Source: Oleiagrimonas sp964608595 (GTDB lineage Bacteria > Pseudomonadota > Gammaproteobacteria > Xanthomonadales > Rhodanobacteraceae). Taken from it: 64,000 bases of DNA. The notes below the pieces were generated by a model. That model did no database searches. It had not been told where the DNA came from and saw only the letters and a program-made list of their open reading frames with translations. The position numbers and the translations under genes were made by a program. Of the stretch, positions 25,553 to 34,969 are shown piece after piece; position 1 is the stretch's first letter; each line of letters opens with the position of its first letter. The stretch lies in assembly GCA_964608595.1 (NCBI GenBank), contig CAZSOU010000001.1:20618-84617 (forward strand), written 5' to 3'.

Positions 25553-26935
25553 TCAGCTGGCCGGGATGGTGAGCACGGACCCGGCGCGGATGGAACTGCC
25601 GTCCATGTCGTTGGCCGATTTTAGCGCCCGCACGCTGACCCCGTAGCGCTGCGCGATGCCGGACAGCGTGTCGCCGCGGCTGACGCGGTACTTGCCGCCC
25701 GCCGTGGCCAGCCCGTGCTCGTGGCGCCGGGCCTGCAGGGCGAACCAGGTGCCCTGCGGCGGCGTGGTTTCGAAATACTTCTTGACCCCGCTCAGGATCG
25801 CCCCGGCCAGCTTTTTCTGATAGGCCGGGTCGCGCAGCTTGCGTTCGCCCACCGGGTTGGTGATGAAGGCGGTCTCGACCAGAATCGACGGCACGTCGGG
25901 AGAGCGCAGCACCACGAAATTGGCGCGCTCGATGTGGTCACGATGGGTCGGTCCCAACTTGGCCAAAGCGTGCAACACGTTTTTGGCGATGTTGCTGCTG
26001 GCGCGAATGGCGTAATTTTGCTGCATGTCCAGCACCACGGACGCCAGTGTATCGTCCATGTCATCCAGCGACGCGCCCCCGATCAGGTCGGAGCTGTTCT
26101 GGCGGTGGGCCAACCAGCGCGCGGCTTCGCTGACCTTTCCGTGCGTGGAAAGCACCCACACCGAGGAGCCTTTCGCGTCACTCGACTTGAAAGCGTCGGC
26201 GTGGATCGAGATGAACAGATCGGCGTTGTCCTTGCGTGCAATCTGGTAACGCTTCTTGAGCGGCACGTAGTAATCGCCCTTGCGGGTCAGCACGGCCTTC
26301 ATGCCGGGCTGCTTGTCGATCAGCGCCGCCAGTTTCCTGGCCACATCCAGCGTGACATTTTTTTCTTTGGTGCCACGCGGGCCGTGCGCGCCCGGATCAC
26401 GTCCGCCGTGGCCCGCGTCCACGGCCACGATGACCTTGCGCGCGCCGTGCAGCAATTTGGCGGCGTTCGTCACGGCCTGGCGCTCGCTGACGTCAGCCAC
26501 GTCGCTCGAACCGGCCTTCGATCCGGCCCCGTACAAATCGACCACCAACCGGTACCCATGCCCCTTGTTGGGCTTGAGCAGAAAACTCTTGGGATGCGCC
26601 GATCCGGCCAGATCCAGCACCACGCGCGCGCCGTGCTTGCCGTGACGCCCCGTACGAATGTCCTTGAGCAAACCGGTCTTGCCGGGCGATTTGAAATCGT
26701 CACCGACCGAGCTGTCACTGAAATCCAGCACCACACGGCCCGGATCGGACAACTGGAACAACTTGTAGGTCACCGGCCCGGACAAATCGATGACCGTGCG
26801 TGTACGTGTGGCATTTGTCGACACGCGCACCGCCTCGAGATCGGTCGCATGCGCCGGGCACGCGACAGCCGCTGCCGCCAGGACGGCGCAGATCAGCCAG
26901 ATCGCAATGTGATGCAAACCCCTCATGAGGCGCAT
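25553..26935 (-). CDS. amiC: N-acetylmuramoyl-L-alanine amidase with AMIN and LysM domains
   Basis: A periplasmic zinc amidase that cuts the stem peptide from MurNAc and separates daughter cells. Of 460 residues, 1-30 form a signal peptide, ~31-135 the AMIN domain (peptidoglycan and septum targeting), ~165-390 the Amidase_3 domain with VDAGHGGRDPG, the glutamate in KEKNVTLDVA, SIHADA and VETAFITNP, and ~413-458 a LysM domain (YRVSRGDTLSGIAQRYGV). The domain order matches AmiB/AmiC of pseudomonads and xanthomonads. Regulation by EnvC or NlpD is usual in the family. It lies between tsaE and mutL, as amiB does in E. coli. A possible promoter lies at 27003-27033. Confidence 0.94.
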   Translation of the reverse strand: MRLMRGLHHIAIWLICAVLAAAAVACPAHATDLEAVRVSTNATRTRTVIDLSGPVTYKLFQLSDPGRVVLDFSDSSVGDDFKSPGKTGLLKDIRTGRHGKHGARVVLDLAGSAHPKSFLLKPNKGHGYRLVVDLYGAGSKAGSSDVADVSERQAVTNAAKLLHGARKVIVAVDAGHGGRDPGAHGPRGTKEKNVTLDVARKLAALIDKQPGMKAVLTRKGDYYVPLKKRYQIARKDNADLFISIHADAFKSSDAKGSSVWVLSTHGKVSEAARWLAHRQNSSDLIGGASLDDMDDTLASVVLDMQQNYAIRASSNIAKNVLHALAKLGPTHRDHIERANFVVLRSPDVPSILVETAFITNPVGERKLRDPAYQKKLAGAILSGVKKYFETTPPQGTWFALQARRHEHGLATAGGKYRVSRGDTLSGIAQRYGVSVRALKSANDMDGSSIRAGSVLTIPAS

Positions 26936-27002
26936 TGATACTGCAAAGTCGACGTCATTGCAAGAACCTATTTCCCTTAGTAATCCACAACCTGCGGCGA
27001 CT

Positions 27003-27033
27003 TTATCAGGATTCGGTCAGAAAGTTGAGTCAA
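27003..27033 (-). promoter_or_regulatory. Possible sigma-70 promoter of amiC
   Basis: On the minus strand TTGACT (27028-27033) and TGATAA (27003-27008) are 19 bases apart, slightly long for sigma-70. They lie in the 157-base tsaE-amiC gap, the only sizeable gap in this gene run, so amiC and mutL may have their own start of transcription here. Confidence 0.4.
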
Positions 27034-27092
27034 GCATGCGTTTTGCATGAGGGTTCCCGGTTTTTGGCGAATTTGCGCTTTCGCTTGAATTT

Positions 27093-27548
27093 TCAGGCAG
27101 ATAAGTGCGCGAGAAGCGTTTCGCCACGCGTGCCGCACGCTTCCATTCGCGCCACGCGTCCATCCCCGGCATGGGCAAGATGCAGGATCACATCCGCATC
27201 CGGCAAGGCGCCGGTGCCGTGTTCGGGCCATTCCACCAGCACCAGCGCACCCGGCTCGATAAGCGCATCCAGACCCAGCCATTCCAGCTCACCGGGGTCG
27301 GCGATGCGGTACAGGTCCAGATGCCAGGCGCGCCCGTCGGGAATCGGATACGACTCGACCAACGTGTAAGTCGGGCTCTTGATGCGCTCGCCCACGCCCA
27401 GATGACGCAGCAACGCACGGGTGAAGCTGGTCTTGCCGACACCGAGGTCGCCGTCCAGGTACATCACCAGATCGCCGTCGAGCGCCTCGGCCACGCGTCG
27501 AGCCAGGATGCCGGTGGCGTTTTCGTCGGGCAAATCGAAGCGGAGCAT
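27093..27548 (-). CDS. tsaE: tRNA threonylcarbamoyladenosine biosynthesis protein TsaE
   Basis: TsaE is the ATPase that works with TsaB and TsaD to place t6A at position 37 of ANN-decoding tRNAs. The 151-residue length is typical. The Walker A motif is GDLGVGKTSFTR (~residues 33-44), followed by RIKSPTYTLVESY, the HLDLYRI strand and LVEWPEHG, all family marks. I start at the ATG at 27548, just after the nnr stop; an overlapping ATG at 27569 is also in frame. Order nnr-tsaE-amiC-mutL is the same as in E. coli. Confidence 0.93.
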   Translation of the reverse strand: MLRFDLPDENATGILARRVAEALDGDLVMYLDGDLGVGKTSFTRALLRHLGVGERIKSPTYTLVESYPIPDGRAWHLDLYRIADPGELEWLGLDALIEPGALVLVEWPEHGTGALPDADVILHLAHAGDGRVARMEACGTRGETLLAHLSA

Positions 27549-27552
27549 GTGA

Positions 27553-29031
27553 TCAGTGATCCCGGCCATTGATGAGTGAACGCAGAGGCGCGAACAGGTC
27601 GCTGGCCAGCAAACCGCGTTCGCCCTGCCGCGCCGCCAGGTCGCCGGCGCGGGCGTGCCATTGGGTGCCGTCACAGGCGGCCTGCCAAGGCGACAACCGC
27701 TGCGCCAACAAGCCGGCGATGATACCGCCAAGTACATCACCCATGCCGCCGCTGGCCATGCCCGGATTGCCGTGCCGACACACTGCCACGCGTCCGTCCG
27801 GTGCGGCGACCAGACTGCCGGCGCCTTTGAGAACCACCACGGCGTGATAGCGCGTCGCCAATTCGCGCGCGGCAGCGAAGCGATCAGCCTGTACCGCGGC
27901 GATGTCCGAATCGAGCAAGCGCGCCGCTTCGCCTGGGTGCGGCGTCAGCACCACGTCGCGGCCGTTGAAATCGCGCGGGGACGTGGCGAGAAGGTTGAGC
28001 CCGTCGGCATCAAGCATCATCGGCAGCGAAGCGTCCATGGCCTGTTGCCACAAACCGCGGCCCCATGCGTCTTGTCCCAGACCTGCGCCGACGGCCAGCA
28101 CGCTGGCGCGTTCAAGCAACGATTGCAGCGCGTCGGGTTCAGGCATGGCTCGTGTCATCAACTCCGGCCGTGCCGCCAACATCGCGCTCAGGTGCTCGCC
28201 ACGCGTCGCCACGCTGACCAGGCCCGCCCCCGTGCGCAACGCGGCTTCGCCGGCCATGCGCACCGCGCCGCCCATGCCGTGATCTCCGCCCACGACCAAC
28301 ACGTGGCCGTACCGTCCCTTGTGGCTGTTGCGGGGGCGCGACGGCAAGGATGGCTCATCCAACACATGGGCATCCGCCGTTTGCGCGACGTACAAATTCT
28401 TGGGCAAACCCAACGTGTGCAGACTCAACTGGCCGCAGCAGTCCACCGCCTGCCCGGTAAAAAGACCGCGCTTCCAGGCCACGAAGCATGTGGTCGCCGC
28501 AGCGCGAACCGCCACGTCCGAAACGTGGCCGGTATCCGAGTCCAGCCCCGAGGGCACATCCAGTGCCAACAGGGGTTTGCCGCCGGCATTGATGGCGCCG
28601 ACCCAGGCCGCCGCATCACCGCGCAACGGACGCGCAAGGCCGCTGCCGAACAATGCGTCGACAACGACATCGGCCAGCGCCAGCGTGTCCGCCTCAAGTG
28701 TCGAAGCGATCTGCCCCCCGGCATCCAGGAAGGTCTGACGCGCGTGCGCCGCGTCCCCGTGCGAGTTTTGCGTCAGGGCCGCCACGCGAACATCCAGACC
28801 GGTTTGCAATGCCTGACTGGCCAGCAGAAAGCCGTCGCCGCCGTTGTTGCCGGGCCCACAAACCACAAGGATGCAGCGTGCCTCGGGCCACTGTCGCCGC
28901 AGCACGTCGAAAGCGGCGCGCGCAGCACGGCGCATCAGTTCGTCGCCGCTGATGCCGAGCTTTTCGATGGCATGGGCATCCAGCGCACGTGTTTGCGCGT
29001 TGGTGTAAAGCGAGTGCAGAGCATCGGACAT
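27553..29031 (-). CDS. nnr: Bifunctional NAD(P)HX epimerase / ADP-dependent dehydratase
   Basis: Nnr repairs damaged NAD(P)H hydrates: the N-terminal domain (about residues 1-215) epimerises NAD(P)HX, the C-terminal domain (about 225-490) dehydrates the S form using ADP. The N-terminal half shows VVCGPGNNGGDGFLLA and ALDVPSGLDSDTG; the C-terminal half shows KGRYGHVLVVGGDHGMGGA, VLTPHPGEAARLL and HGNPGMASGGMGDVLGGIIAGLL, the nucleotide-binding end of the ribokinase-like fold. The ATG at 29031 gives 492 residues, close to E. coli Nnr. It diverges from queG over 48 bases. Confidence 0.95.
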   Translation of the reverse strand: MSDALHSLYTNAQTRALDAHAIEKLGISGDELMRRAARAAFDVLRRQWPEARCILVVCGPGNNGGDGFLLASQALQTGLDVRVAALTQNSHGDAAHARQTFLDAGGQIASTLEADTLALADVVVDALFGSGLARPLRGDAAAWVGAINAGGKPLLALDVPSGLDSDTGHVSDVAVRAAATTCFVAWKRGLFTGQAVDCCGQLSLHTLGLPKNLYVAQTADAHVLDEPSLPSRPRNSHKGRYGHVLVVGGDHGMGGAVRMAGEAALRTGAGLVSVATRGEHLSAMLAARPELMTRAMPEPDALQSLLERASVLAVGAGLGQDAWGRGLWQQAMDASLPMMLDADGLNLLATSPRDFNGRDVVLTPHPGEAARLLDSDIAAVQADRFAAARELATRYHAVVVLKGAGSLVAAPDGRVAVCRHGNPGMASGGMGDVLGGIIAGLLAQRLSPWQAACDGTQWHARAGDLAARQGERGLLASDLFAPLRSLINGRDH

Positions 29032-29079
29032 GCCCGAAGCATAGTCCGATGACAGGATCACGGCATCTACAATAGGCAC

Positions 29080-30162
29080 ATGTCCACTCCCGCCCCCCGC
29101 ATCAACTATTCCGCGCTTGCCCGCGACATCAAGCAATGGGCGCGAGAACTCGGTTTCGCCGACGCCGGCATCACCGATACCGATCTGCGCCGGGATGCCG
29201 AACACCTCGAGCGTTATCTGGCCGCCGGACGGCACGGCGACATGGCATGGCTGAAAGACCGCGCGCACATGCGCGCACATCCCGCCGAACTGCATCCGGG
29301 CACGATTCGCGTCATTTCCGTGCGCATGAACTATGCCCAGCCCGATATCGATCAAGCCTGGTCGGTGGTACACGACGACACCCTCGGCTACGTATCGCGT
29401 TATGCACTGGGACGCGACTACCACAAGCTGATGCGCCGGCGCCTGCAGAAACTGGCCAATCGCATCGAGGAAGCCATCGGCCCGTTCGGCTATCGCGCTT
29501 TTTGCGACTCGGCGCCGGTGATGGAGAAATCACTGGCACAGAAAGCCGGTCTCGGATGGCGCGGAAAGCATACGTTGACGCTCGCGCGCAAAGGCGGCTC
29601 GTATTTCTTCCTGGGCGAACTTTTCACCGACCTGCCCCTGCCGGTAGACGCACCGGTGAACGATTATTGCGGAACCTGCACCCGCTGCATCGACGTGTGC
29701 CCCACCGGCGCCATCGTGGGTCCTTATCAACTCGATGCCAAGCGCTGCATCTCCTATCTGACCATCGAACTGAAAGGCTCGATCCCGGAAGATCTGCGCG
29801 CGCCGATGGGCAACCGCATTTTCGGCTGCGACGATTGCCAGCTGATCTGCCCCTGGAACAAGTTCGCGCAAGCAGCGACGGAAACCGACTTCGCGCCACG
29901 GCATCAACTGGATGGCAGCAAGCTGACCGAATTGTTTGCATGGGATGAAGCCACGTTTCTGACCAGAACCGAAGGCATGGCCATTCGTCGCGCAGGCTAC
30001 GAGGGTTGGTTGCGCAACATCGCCGTGGCATTGGGCAACGCATCAACTTCGCCCGAGGTGCTGAGCGCCCTGAAGGCGCGTGCCGACCATCCGTCGGACA
30101 TCGTCCGCGAGCACGTGGCCTGGGCACTGCGCCAGCACGCACGGAAATCCGCGCTCGCTTGA
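29080..30162 (+). CDS. queG: Epoxyqueuosine reductase
   Basis: QueG carries out the last step of queuosine synthesis, reducing epoxyqueuosine in tRNA with a cobalamin cofactor and two [4Fe-4S] clusters. The 360-residue protein shows CGTCTRCIDVCPTGAI (first cluster), CDDCQLICPWNKF (second), plus GRDYHKLMRRRLQ and GLGWRGKHTL. A C-terminal HEAT-like tail (~300-355, VREHVAWALRQH) contacts the tRNA. TACAAT at 29068-29073 is a good -10 box so near the ATG that the message may have almost no leader. The divergent queG/nnr arrangement is the same as in E. coli. Confidence 0.95.
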   Translation: MSTPAPRINYSALARDIKQWARELGFADAGITDTDLRRDAEHLERYLAAGRHGDMAWLKDRAHMRAHPAELHPGTIRVISVRMNYAQPDIDQAWSVVHDDTLGYVSRYALGRDYHKLMRRRLQKLANRIEEAIGPFGYRAFCDSAPVMEKSLAQKAGLGWRGKHTLTLARKGGSYFFLGELFTDLPLPVDAPVNDYCGTCTRCIDVCPTGAIVGPYQLDAKRCISYLTIELKGSIPEDLRAPMGNRIFGCDDCQLICPWNKFAQAATETDFAPRHQLDGSKLTELFAWDEATFLTRTEGMAIRRAGYEGWLRNIAVALGNASTSPEVLSALKARADHPSDIVREHVAWALRQHARKSALA

Positions 30163-30296
30163 TCGTCGGCGAGTTGGCGCGTCGAGTAACGACCACACCC
30201 GCGGGATCGACGTTTTGAGCCGGCACGGTCGGGGCGGCTTCGGATTGCATCGAAGCTCGTCTAGAATCCGTTCTTTTACCGAATCATGACGCTTGC

Positions 30297-31904
30297 ATGC
30301 AAACCGAAGGCGTGACCTTTCATCATCCTCTCGCCTTCTGGCTCGGTTGTCTGATTACCGCCATCGGGGTATGTCTGCATCTGCCGATGTTCATGATGGC
30401 GGCGCCGATGCACTTCCGCATGGCCGGCATGGCGATGGATACCGACATGCTGGTCGGCATGGCGTTGATTCCCGGCGGCGTGCTGCTGTCGGCTTTCGGT
30501 TTGCTCCCGCGCCTGGAACAAATCCGCAAAACGACGCAGCCAGGCGATCAGCCACATTGGCATGTCGCCGATTCGGTGCCGCTCAACCGCACACATCTGA
30601 AGTTGGCGTTGGTGTTGGCGCTGGTGCTGACCATTGACGTCATGAAACCGGCGTCCATTGCCTTCGTGATGCCCGGCATGGCACGCGAATACGGAATCGA
30701 CATGTCTGTCGCCGGTTATCTGGCGTTGTCGGCGCTGGTCGGCACTGCTGCGGGCTCGGTGATTTGGGGGCGGCTGGCAGACGTGTTCGGCCGGCGCGCG
30801 GCCATCCTGTTGTCGGCGCTCCTGTTCATGGGCACGGCGATCTGCGGCACCATGCCATCGTTCAACTGGAACCTGGTGATGTGCTTCATGATGGGCGCGG
30901 CGGCCGGCGGCATGTTGCCGATCGCCTTCACGCTGCTGGCCGAAACCGTACCCTCGCGCCACCGTGGCTGGTTGATGGTGACCCTGGGTGGCGTAGGGAC
31001 CTCGGCCGGCTTCCTGGCCGCTTCAGGGGCGGCGACTCTGCTGATCCCGACCTTGAGCTGGCGTGCACTGTGGCTCCTGAATCTGCCGACGGGCGCGTTG
31101 GTGGTGTTGCTCAATCGCTACATTCCCGAGTCGCCACGATTTCTGGCCAATGCCGGATTGCCGGATCGCGCACGCGCCGTGTTGGCGCATTTCACTGCCG
31201 GGCATGATGACGGCGTGGTCGCGCAGCCATGCGATGAGCCGTCCGTCGACATTGCGTCACACGCGCCGGCTTCCGGTTTGCAGAACTTGCTCAAGGGGGC
31301 GCACGCGCCTGTCACCCTGGCATTGATGTTGTGCGGCCTGACGTGGGGATTGGTGAACTTCGGGTTCGTCCTGTGGCTGCCTGCCAATCTGGGGCGACTG
31401 GGCTTGAACGCACACGCGGCCAGCGAACTGATGGCGCAATCGGCCTTGCTCGCCATCCCCGCCATTGCGCTGGTGGTCTGGCTGTATCAGCGTTGGAGCA
31501 GCTTCCGGTCGCTGGCGCTGTTCGTCGGTCTGACGGTGCTGGCGCTGGTGGTGTTTGCGTTCATCGAGGCAGGCGCGCTGCGCATACCATCGCTGACGAT
31601 CGCCGCCACCGTGCTGCTGTTGATCGCCATCAGCGGCGTCATCGCCACCATGATTCCCTATGCAGCCGAAATCTACCCAGTGCATCTGCGCGGTACCGGC
31701 TCGGGTCTCATCGCCGCCAGTTCCAAGGTCGGCGGCATTCTCGGCGCCATGATGGGTGTCGCGGGCCTGTTCGACAGTTTTCGACTGGCCGCCGCCCTGA
31801 TCGCGCTGCCCATGCTGGCGGCCGGATGGCTGTTGTGGCGTGGCGGCACTGAAACCAGTGGTCTCGAACTGGAAACGATCCAGGCTCAGTTGCAGGGGAA
31901 ATAG
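30297..31904 (+). CDS. MFS transporter with extra N-terminal membrane region
   Basis: A 535-residue permease. Residues ~100-515 form a twelve-helix MFS core: GRLADVFGRRAAILLSALLF after helix 2, PESPRFLANAG in the central loop, and YAAEIYPVHLRGTGSG before helix 11. These are the marks of the sugar-porter/aromatic-acid-type MFS families. Before the core come about 95 residues with two more predicted helices separated by a Met- and His-rich loop (MFMMAAPMHFRMAGMAMD), which ordinary members lack. The substrate is unknown. It follows queG by 134 bases and converges on the TPR lipoprotein gene. Confidence 0.82.
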   Translation: MQTEGVTFHHPLAFWLGCLITAIGVCLHLPMFMMAAPMHFRMAGMAMDTDMLVGMALIPGGVLLSAFGLLPRLEQIRKTTQPGDQPHWHVADSVPLNRTHLKLALVLALVLTIDVMKPASIAFVMPGMAREYGIDMSVAGYLALSALVGTAAGSVIWGRLADVFGRRAAILLSALLFMGTAICGTMPSFNWNLVMCFMMGAAAGGMLPIAFTLLAETVPSRHRGWLMVTLGGVGTSAGFLAASGAATLLIPTLSWRALWLLNLPTGALVVLLNRYIPESPRFLANAGLPDRARAVLAHFTAGHDDGVVAQPCDEPSVDIASHAPASGLQNLLKGAHAPVTLALMLCGLTWGLVNFGFVLWLPANLGRLGLNAHAASELMAQSALLAIPAIALVVWLYQRWSSFRSLALFVGLTVLALVVFAFIEAGALRIPSLTIAATVLLLIAISGVIATMIPYAAEIYPVHLRGTGSGLIAASSKVGGILGAMMGVAGLFDSFRLAAALIALPMLAAGWLLWRGGTETSGLELETIQAQLQGK

Positions 31905-31910
31905 GCTGCC

Positions 31911-32432
31911 TTACATGCGTACCGGGCCGCTTTTTTCGCAATTGGCGAGCATCTTGCGCGCCGATTGCACGCTGGCGGGATCCTTGGCGATGCGACGCAT
32001 CTCCAGCACCGTCTGCCAATTGCGTGCGCACAGGCTGCCCATTTTCGGGCCCAGGGAGTACGACTTGCGCGCCAGCTTTTCGGCTTGGACGTAATCGCCC
32101 AGACGCACGGCCAGTTCAGCTCGATCCTGCAACAGGTCCGGCGCATCGGGAGACAGCTCGAGCACTTTGTCCAACGTGGCGGCAGCCGCTTTGTAATCGT
32201 GTGCCGCCTTCTGCATGTCCACTTTGTCCAGCAGCGGCTTGACGCCCGGCTTGCGCAGCGGCTCCACGTGAATCACCGAATCGTCCTGGCGACCGGCCGC
32301 TTCAATGGCGGCCACCAGGTCGGTGCTGGGACGCACCGATTGTGGCGCGGGTGCGCTGGGCTGGGTACAGGCAACGAGCACGGCCGCAGCCAGCACGGAC
32401 AAGGCGAAAGGAAGTGTGCGTCGCAACAACAT
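31911..32432 (-). CDS. TPR-containing lipoprotein
   Basis: A 173-residue protein with a lipoprotein signal (MLLRRTLPFALSVLAAAVLVAC, lipobox LVAC) and a short helical repeat region with TPR character (about residues 65-125, YKAAAATLDKVLELSPDAP and LAVRLGDYVQAEKLARKSYSLGP). Its start lies 2 bases after the mrcB stop (TGATCATG), so it is almost certainly translated with mrcB. A role as a lipoprotein partner of PBP1b is attractive by analogy with LpoB of enterobacteria, but LpoB is unrelated in sequence, so this is only an inference from position. Confidence 0.78.
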   Translation of the reverse strand: MLLRRTLPFALSVLAAAVLVACTQPSAPAPQSVRPSTDLVAAIEAAGRQDDSVIHVEPLRKPGVKPLLDKVDMQKAAHDYKAAAATLDKVLELSPDAPDLLQDRAELAVRLGDYVQAEKLARKSYSLGPKMGSLCARNWQTVLEMRRIAKDPASVQSARKMLANCEKSGPVRM

Positions 32433-32434
32433 GA

Positions 32435-34846
32435 TCACCGATTCGCTGCAGGAGAATTCGCGGGTTGAGGATTCCCGCCACCAAACAATCCCTTGAATTG
32501 TTGCCAGAAGCAACCGTGGATCTCGCTCGGCTCGCTGCCGGCGATGAACGGTATGCGACGGGCGCCGTCACATTGCGGCTTGGTCCTTTCGCCGCTTTGC
32601 GGGTCGATCCAGACATAGTCGATGCCTTTGCCCAGATTCGATGGCAGCGGCAATGGTCGCGTCGGCATATGCGAAAAAAGATCACGCCAGACCACCAGCG
32701 AACCGGATGACCCCCACAGGTTCGTGGGCTTGTTGTCGTCACGACCCATCCAGAAAACGCCCAGTCGATCACCGGTGAAACCGACAAACCAGCTGTCACG
32801 CTGATCGTCGCTGGTGCCGGTCTTGCCGGCGGCATGCAACCAACCCAGACCGGAACTGGTGATCGTGCTCGCCGTGCCACGCAAAGCCACCTGCTGCATG
32901 GCATAAGTGATCAGCTTCACCGGCAACGGATACTCGCTTTTGCCGGAACGCACACGGTAACGCTTCAATGTCTTGCCGTGCGAGTCGGTGACGCCGCGCA
33001 GGGTGACCAAAGGCAACGCATGTCCGCCTGAAGCGATGAATTGGTACAAATGCGCCAGTTGCGCCGGTGACAGGTCGATGGCTCCCAGCACCAGCGACGG
33101 ATTGGGATTGACGTTTTTCAGACCGAACGACTCCAGGAATTTCTGCACGCGTTGAATCCCGATGGCAAGGCCCAGATGAACGGTGGCCAGATTCCAGGAC
33201 TTGACCAGCGCATCGACCAGAAACACGTTGCCGTGCGAACGGTTGTCATCATTCTGCGGCGACCAGATGCTGCCGTCAGGTTGTTTCAAATGCACCGGGG
33301 CATCGCTGATGATGCTGGCCAGCGACCAGCGACTGGGTTGAGACAACGCCACCAGATAAACCAGCGGTTTGATGGTCGAGCCGATTTGTCGATGCGCATC
33401 CAGGGCCCGATTGAAACCCGGCTTGCCGGGGTCGCGGCTGCCGACCATGGCCAGCACATCGCCATTGTGCGGATTGGTGACGATACCGGCCGCCTGCAGC
33501 TTGTCGCCCTTCTTGCCCATGTCGTCGAGCGTGTGGGTGACGGCCTGCTCGGTATAAAGCTGCGCAGCCGGGTCCAGCGTCGTGAAGATGGACAAACCGT
33601 CGTCACGCAGCTGTTTTTCGTCGAAATCGTGCATCACCTGGGCGCGAACCAAATCCATGAACGCCGGGAAACGGTCATGCGGCAAGCGCGCCCGTTGCGT
33701 CACACCCAAGGGTGAGGCTTGTGCCTTCATGGTGACGCCGTTGTCAAGCAGTCCCGTCTGGTTGAATTCAGCCAGCACGTGATTGCGCCTGGCCAGTGCG
33801 CGTTCCGGATGCGAGCGCGGATCGTAATAACTCGGGCCACGCACCAGACCGACCAGCAAGGCGATATCCGCCGGCGACAGCTCCTGCACGCGTCTTCCGA
33901 AATAGAATTCGGCAGCAGCGGCAAAGCCGTGTACGGCCTGATTGCCCTTCTGCCCCAGGAACACCTCGTTTATGTAAGCTTCGAGAATGCGTTCCTTGCT
34001 GTAATGGGACTTGATCAGAATCGCCAGCAGCGCCTCGTTGAACTTGCGCACGAGCGTCTGGTTGCGATCCAGATACAGGTTGCGCACCAACTGCTGCGTC
34101 AACGTCGAGCCGCCTTGAACAATGCGTCCCGCACGCAGGTCAGCCCAGGCCGCACGTGCAATGGCGCCGATGTCGATGCCGATGTTGCTGTTGAAATTGC
34201 GGTCCTCGACCGCTTGCAGACCCTTGACCAGCAACGGCGGCACTTGACGCAACGTGACGACGCGACGCTCCTCCTGTTCGGCTCCGTAGAGCGTCGCGAT
34301 ACGCGCCGGATCCAGATGCGTCTCGTCGATCGCGTGACCTTTCATGTCGGTCACCGATTTCACGTCATGCGCGCCCAACGTGACTTTGATGCGTTGCGGC
34401 AACTCGCCGCCATACGGACCGGCATAACCCCGCGATGAAATCACGTAATGGGTGTCGCCCCCCGTCCACGAGCCAGGCACACGGCCGGCATCATCGTGAA
34501 CGTAACCGGCGAACTTGAGCTCCAGTTCCAGCGCCTCGGACGTCATCGGCTCGCCCTTCCGTAGCGACAACGGGCGCGCGTACACGCGTGTCGGCACGGA
34601 AAACACCAGGTCGTTGAACCGCTCCTGCACGCTGGCATTGAGAACCAGCATGTAGGGCACCAGAAAGCCCACGACAAGACCCAGCCCCAGCCAGACCGGA
34701 TAGCGTAACCAGGGCCACAAGGAGCGAGCGAAAGACCGTGAGCGGGAAAAAAAAGACAAAAGCAGGACCGGGCGCGGGAACAAGTGCAGAATTATAGACG
34801 GGGCAGAATACACATGAGGCGACCCACTTCCCTGTCTGAACAGCAT
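32435..34846 (-). CDS. mrcB: Penicillin-binding protein 1B
   Basis: A bifunctional class A PBP that polymerises and crosslinks peptidoglycan at the outer face of the inner membrane. In order: a cytoplasmic N-terminus and one membrane helix (~45-70), a UB2H domain (~95-180) that marks PBP1b, the GT51 transglycosylase (catalytic glutamate in QAVEDRNF, then GGSTLTQQLVRN) and the transpeptidase with GSTIKP (SxxK), KSWNLA (SxN) and AAGKTGTSDD (KTG). The C-terminus ends in a short Pro/Gly tail. The start at 34846 is uncertain because the N-terminus is variable. The TPR lipoprotein gene follows directly. Confidence 0.94.
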   Translation of the reverse strand: MLFRQGSGSPHVYSAPSIILHLFPRPVLLLSFFSRSRSFARSLWPWLRYPVWLGLGLVVGFLVPYMLVLNASVQERFNDLVFSVPTRVYARPLSLRKGEPMTSEALELELKFAGYVHDDAGRVPGSWTGGDTHYVISSRGYAGPYGGELPQRIKVTLGAHDVKSVTDMKGHAIDETHLDPARIATLYGAEQEERRVVTLRQVPPLLVKGLQAVEDRNFNSNIGIDIGAIARAAWADLRAGRIVQGGSTLTQQLVRNLYLDRNQTLVRKFNEALLAILIKSHYSKERILEAYINEVFLGQKGNQAVHGFAAAAEFYFGRRVQELSPADIALLVGLVRGPSYYDPRSHPERALARRNHVLAEFNQTGLLDNGVTMKAQASPLGVTQRARLPHDRFPAFMDLVRAQVMHDFDEKQLRDDGLSIFTTLDPAAQLYTEQAVTHTLDDMGKKGDKLQAAGIVTNPHNGDVLAMVGSRDPGKPGFNRALDAHRQIGSTIKPLVYLVALSQPSRWSLASIISDAPVHLKQPDGSIWSPQNDDNRSHGNVFLVDALVKSWNLATVHLGLAIGIQRVQKFLESFGLKNVNPNPSLVLGAIDLSPAQLAHLYQFIASGGHALPLVTLRGVTDSHGKTLKRYRVRSGKSEYPLPVKLITYAMQQVALRGTASTITSSGLGWLHAAGKTGTSDDQRDSWFVGFTGDRLGVFWMGRDDNKPTNLWGSSGSLVVWRDLFSHMPTRPLPLPSNLGKGIDYVWIDPQSGERTKPQCDGARRIPFIAGSEPSEIHGCFWQQFKGLFGGGNPQPANSPAANR

Positions 34847-34969
34847 TCTGCGTCATGTGACGTTCAGGGTTGTCTGCCGCCCGCGCCCGTCAATCAAGGC
34901 ATAATCCCCGTTTTGCACTTCATGGCCGCACTGCGACAAATCATGAGTCATACGCACGAAACCCCTCAA

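Noticed and set aside
23548..25572. A 674-codon plus-strand frame
   Set aside because: It is antisense to mutL, whose motifs are unambiguous. The same holds for long frames opposite the asparagine-synthetase-like gene (7849-9270), vgrG (40257-41822), relA (45925-47220) and hrpA (47596-49281).
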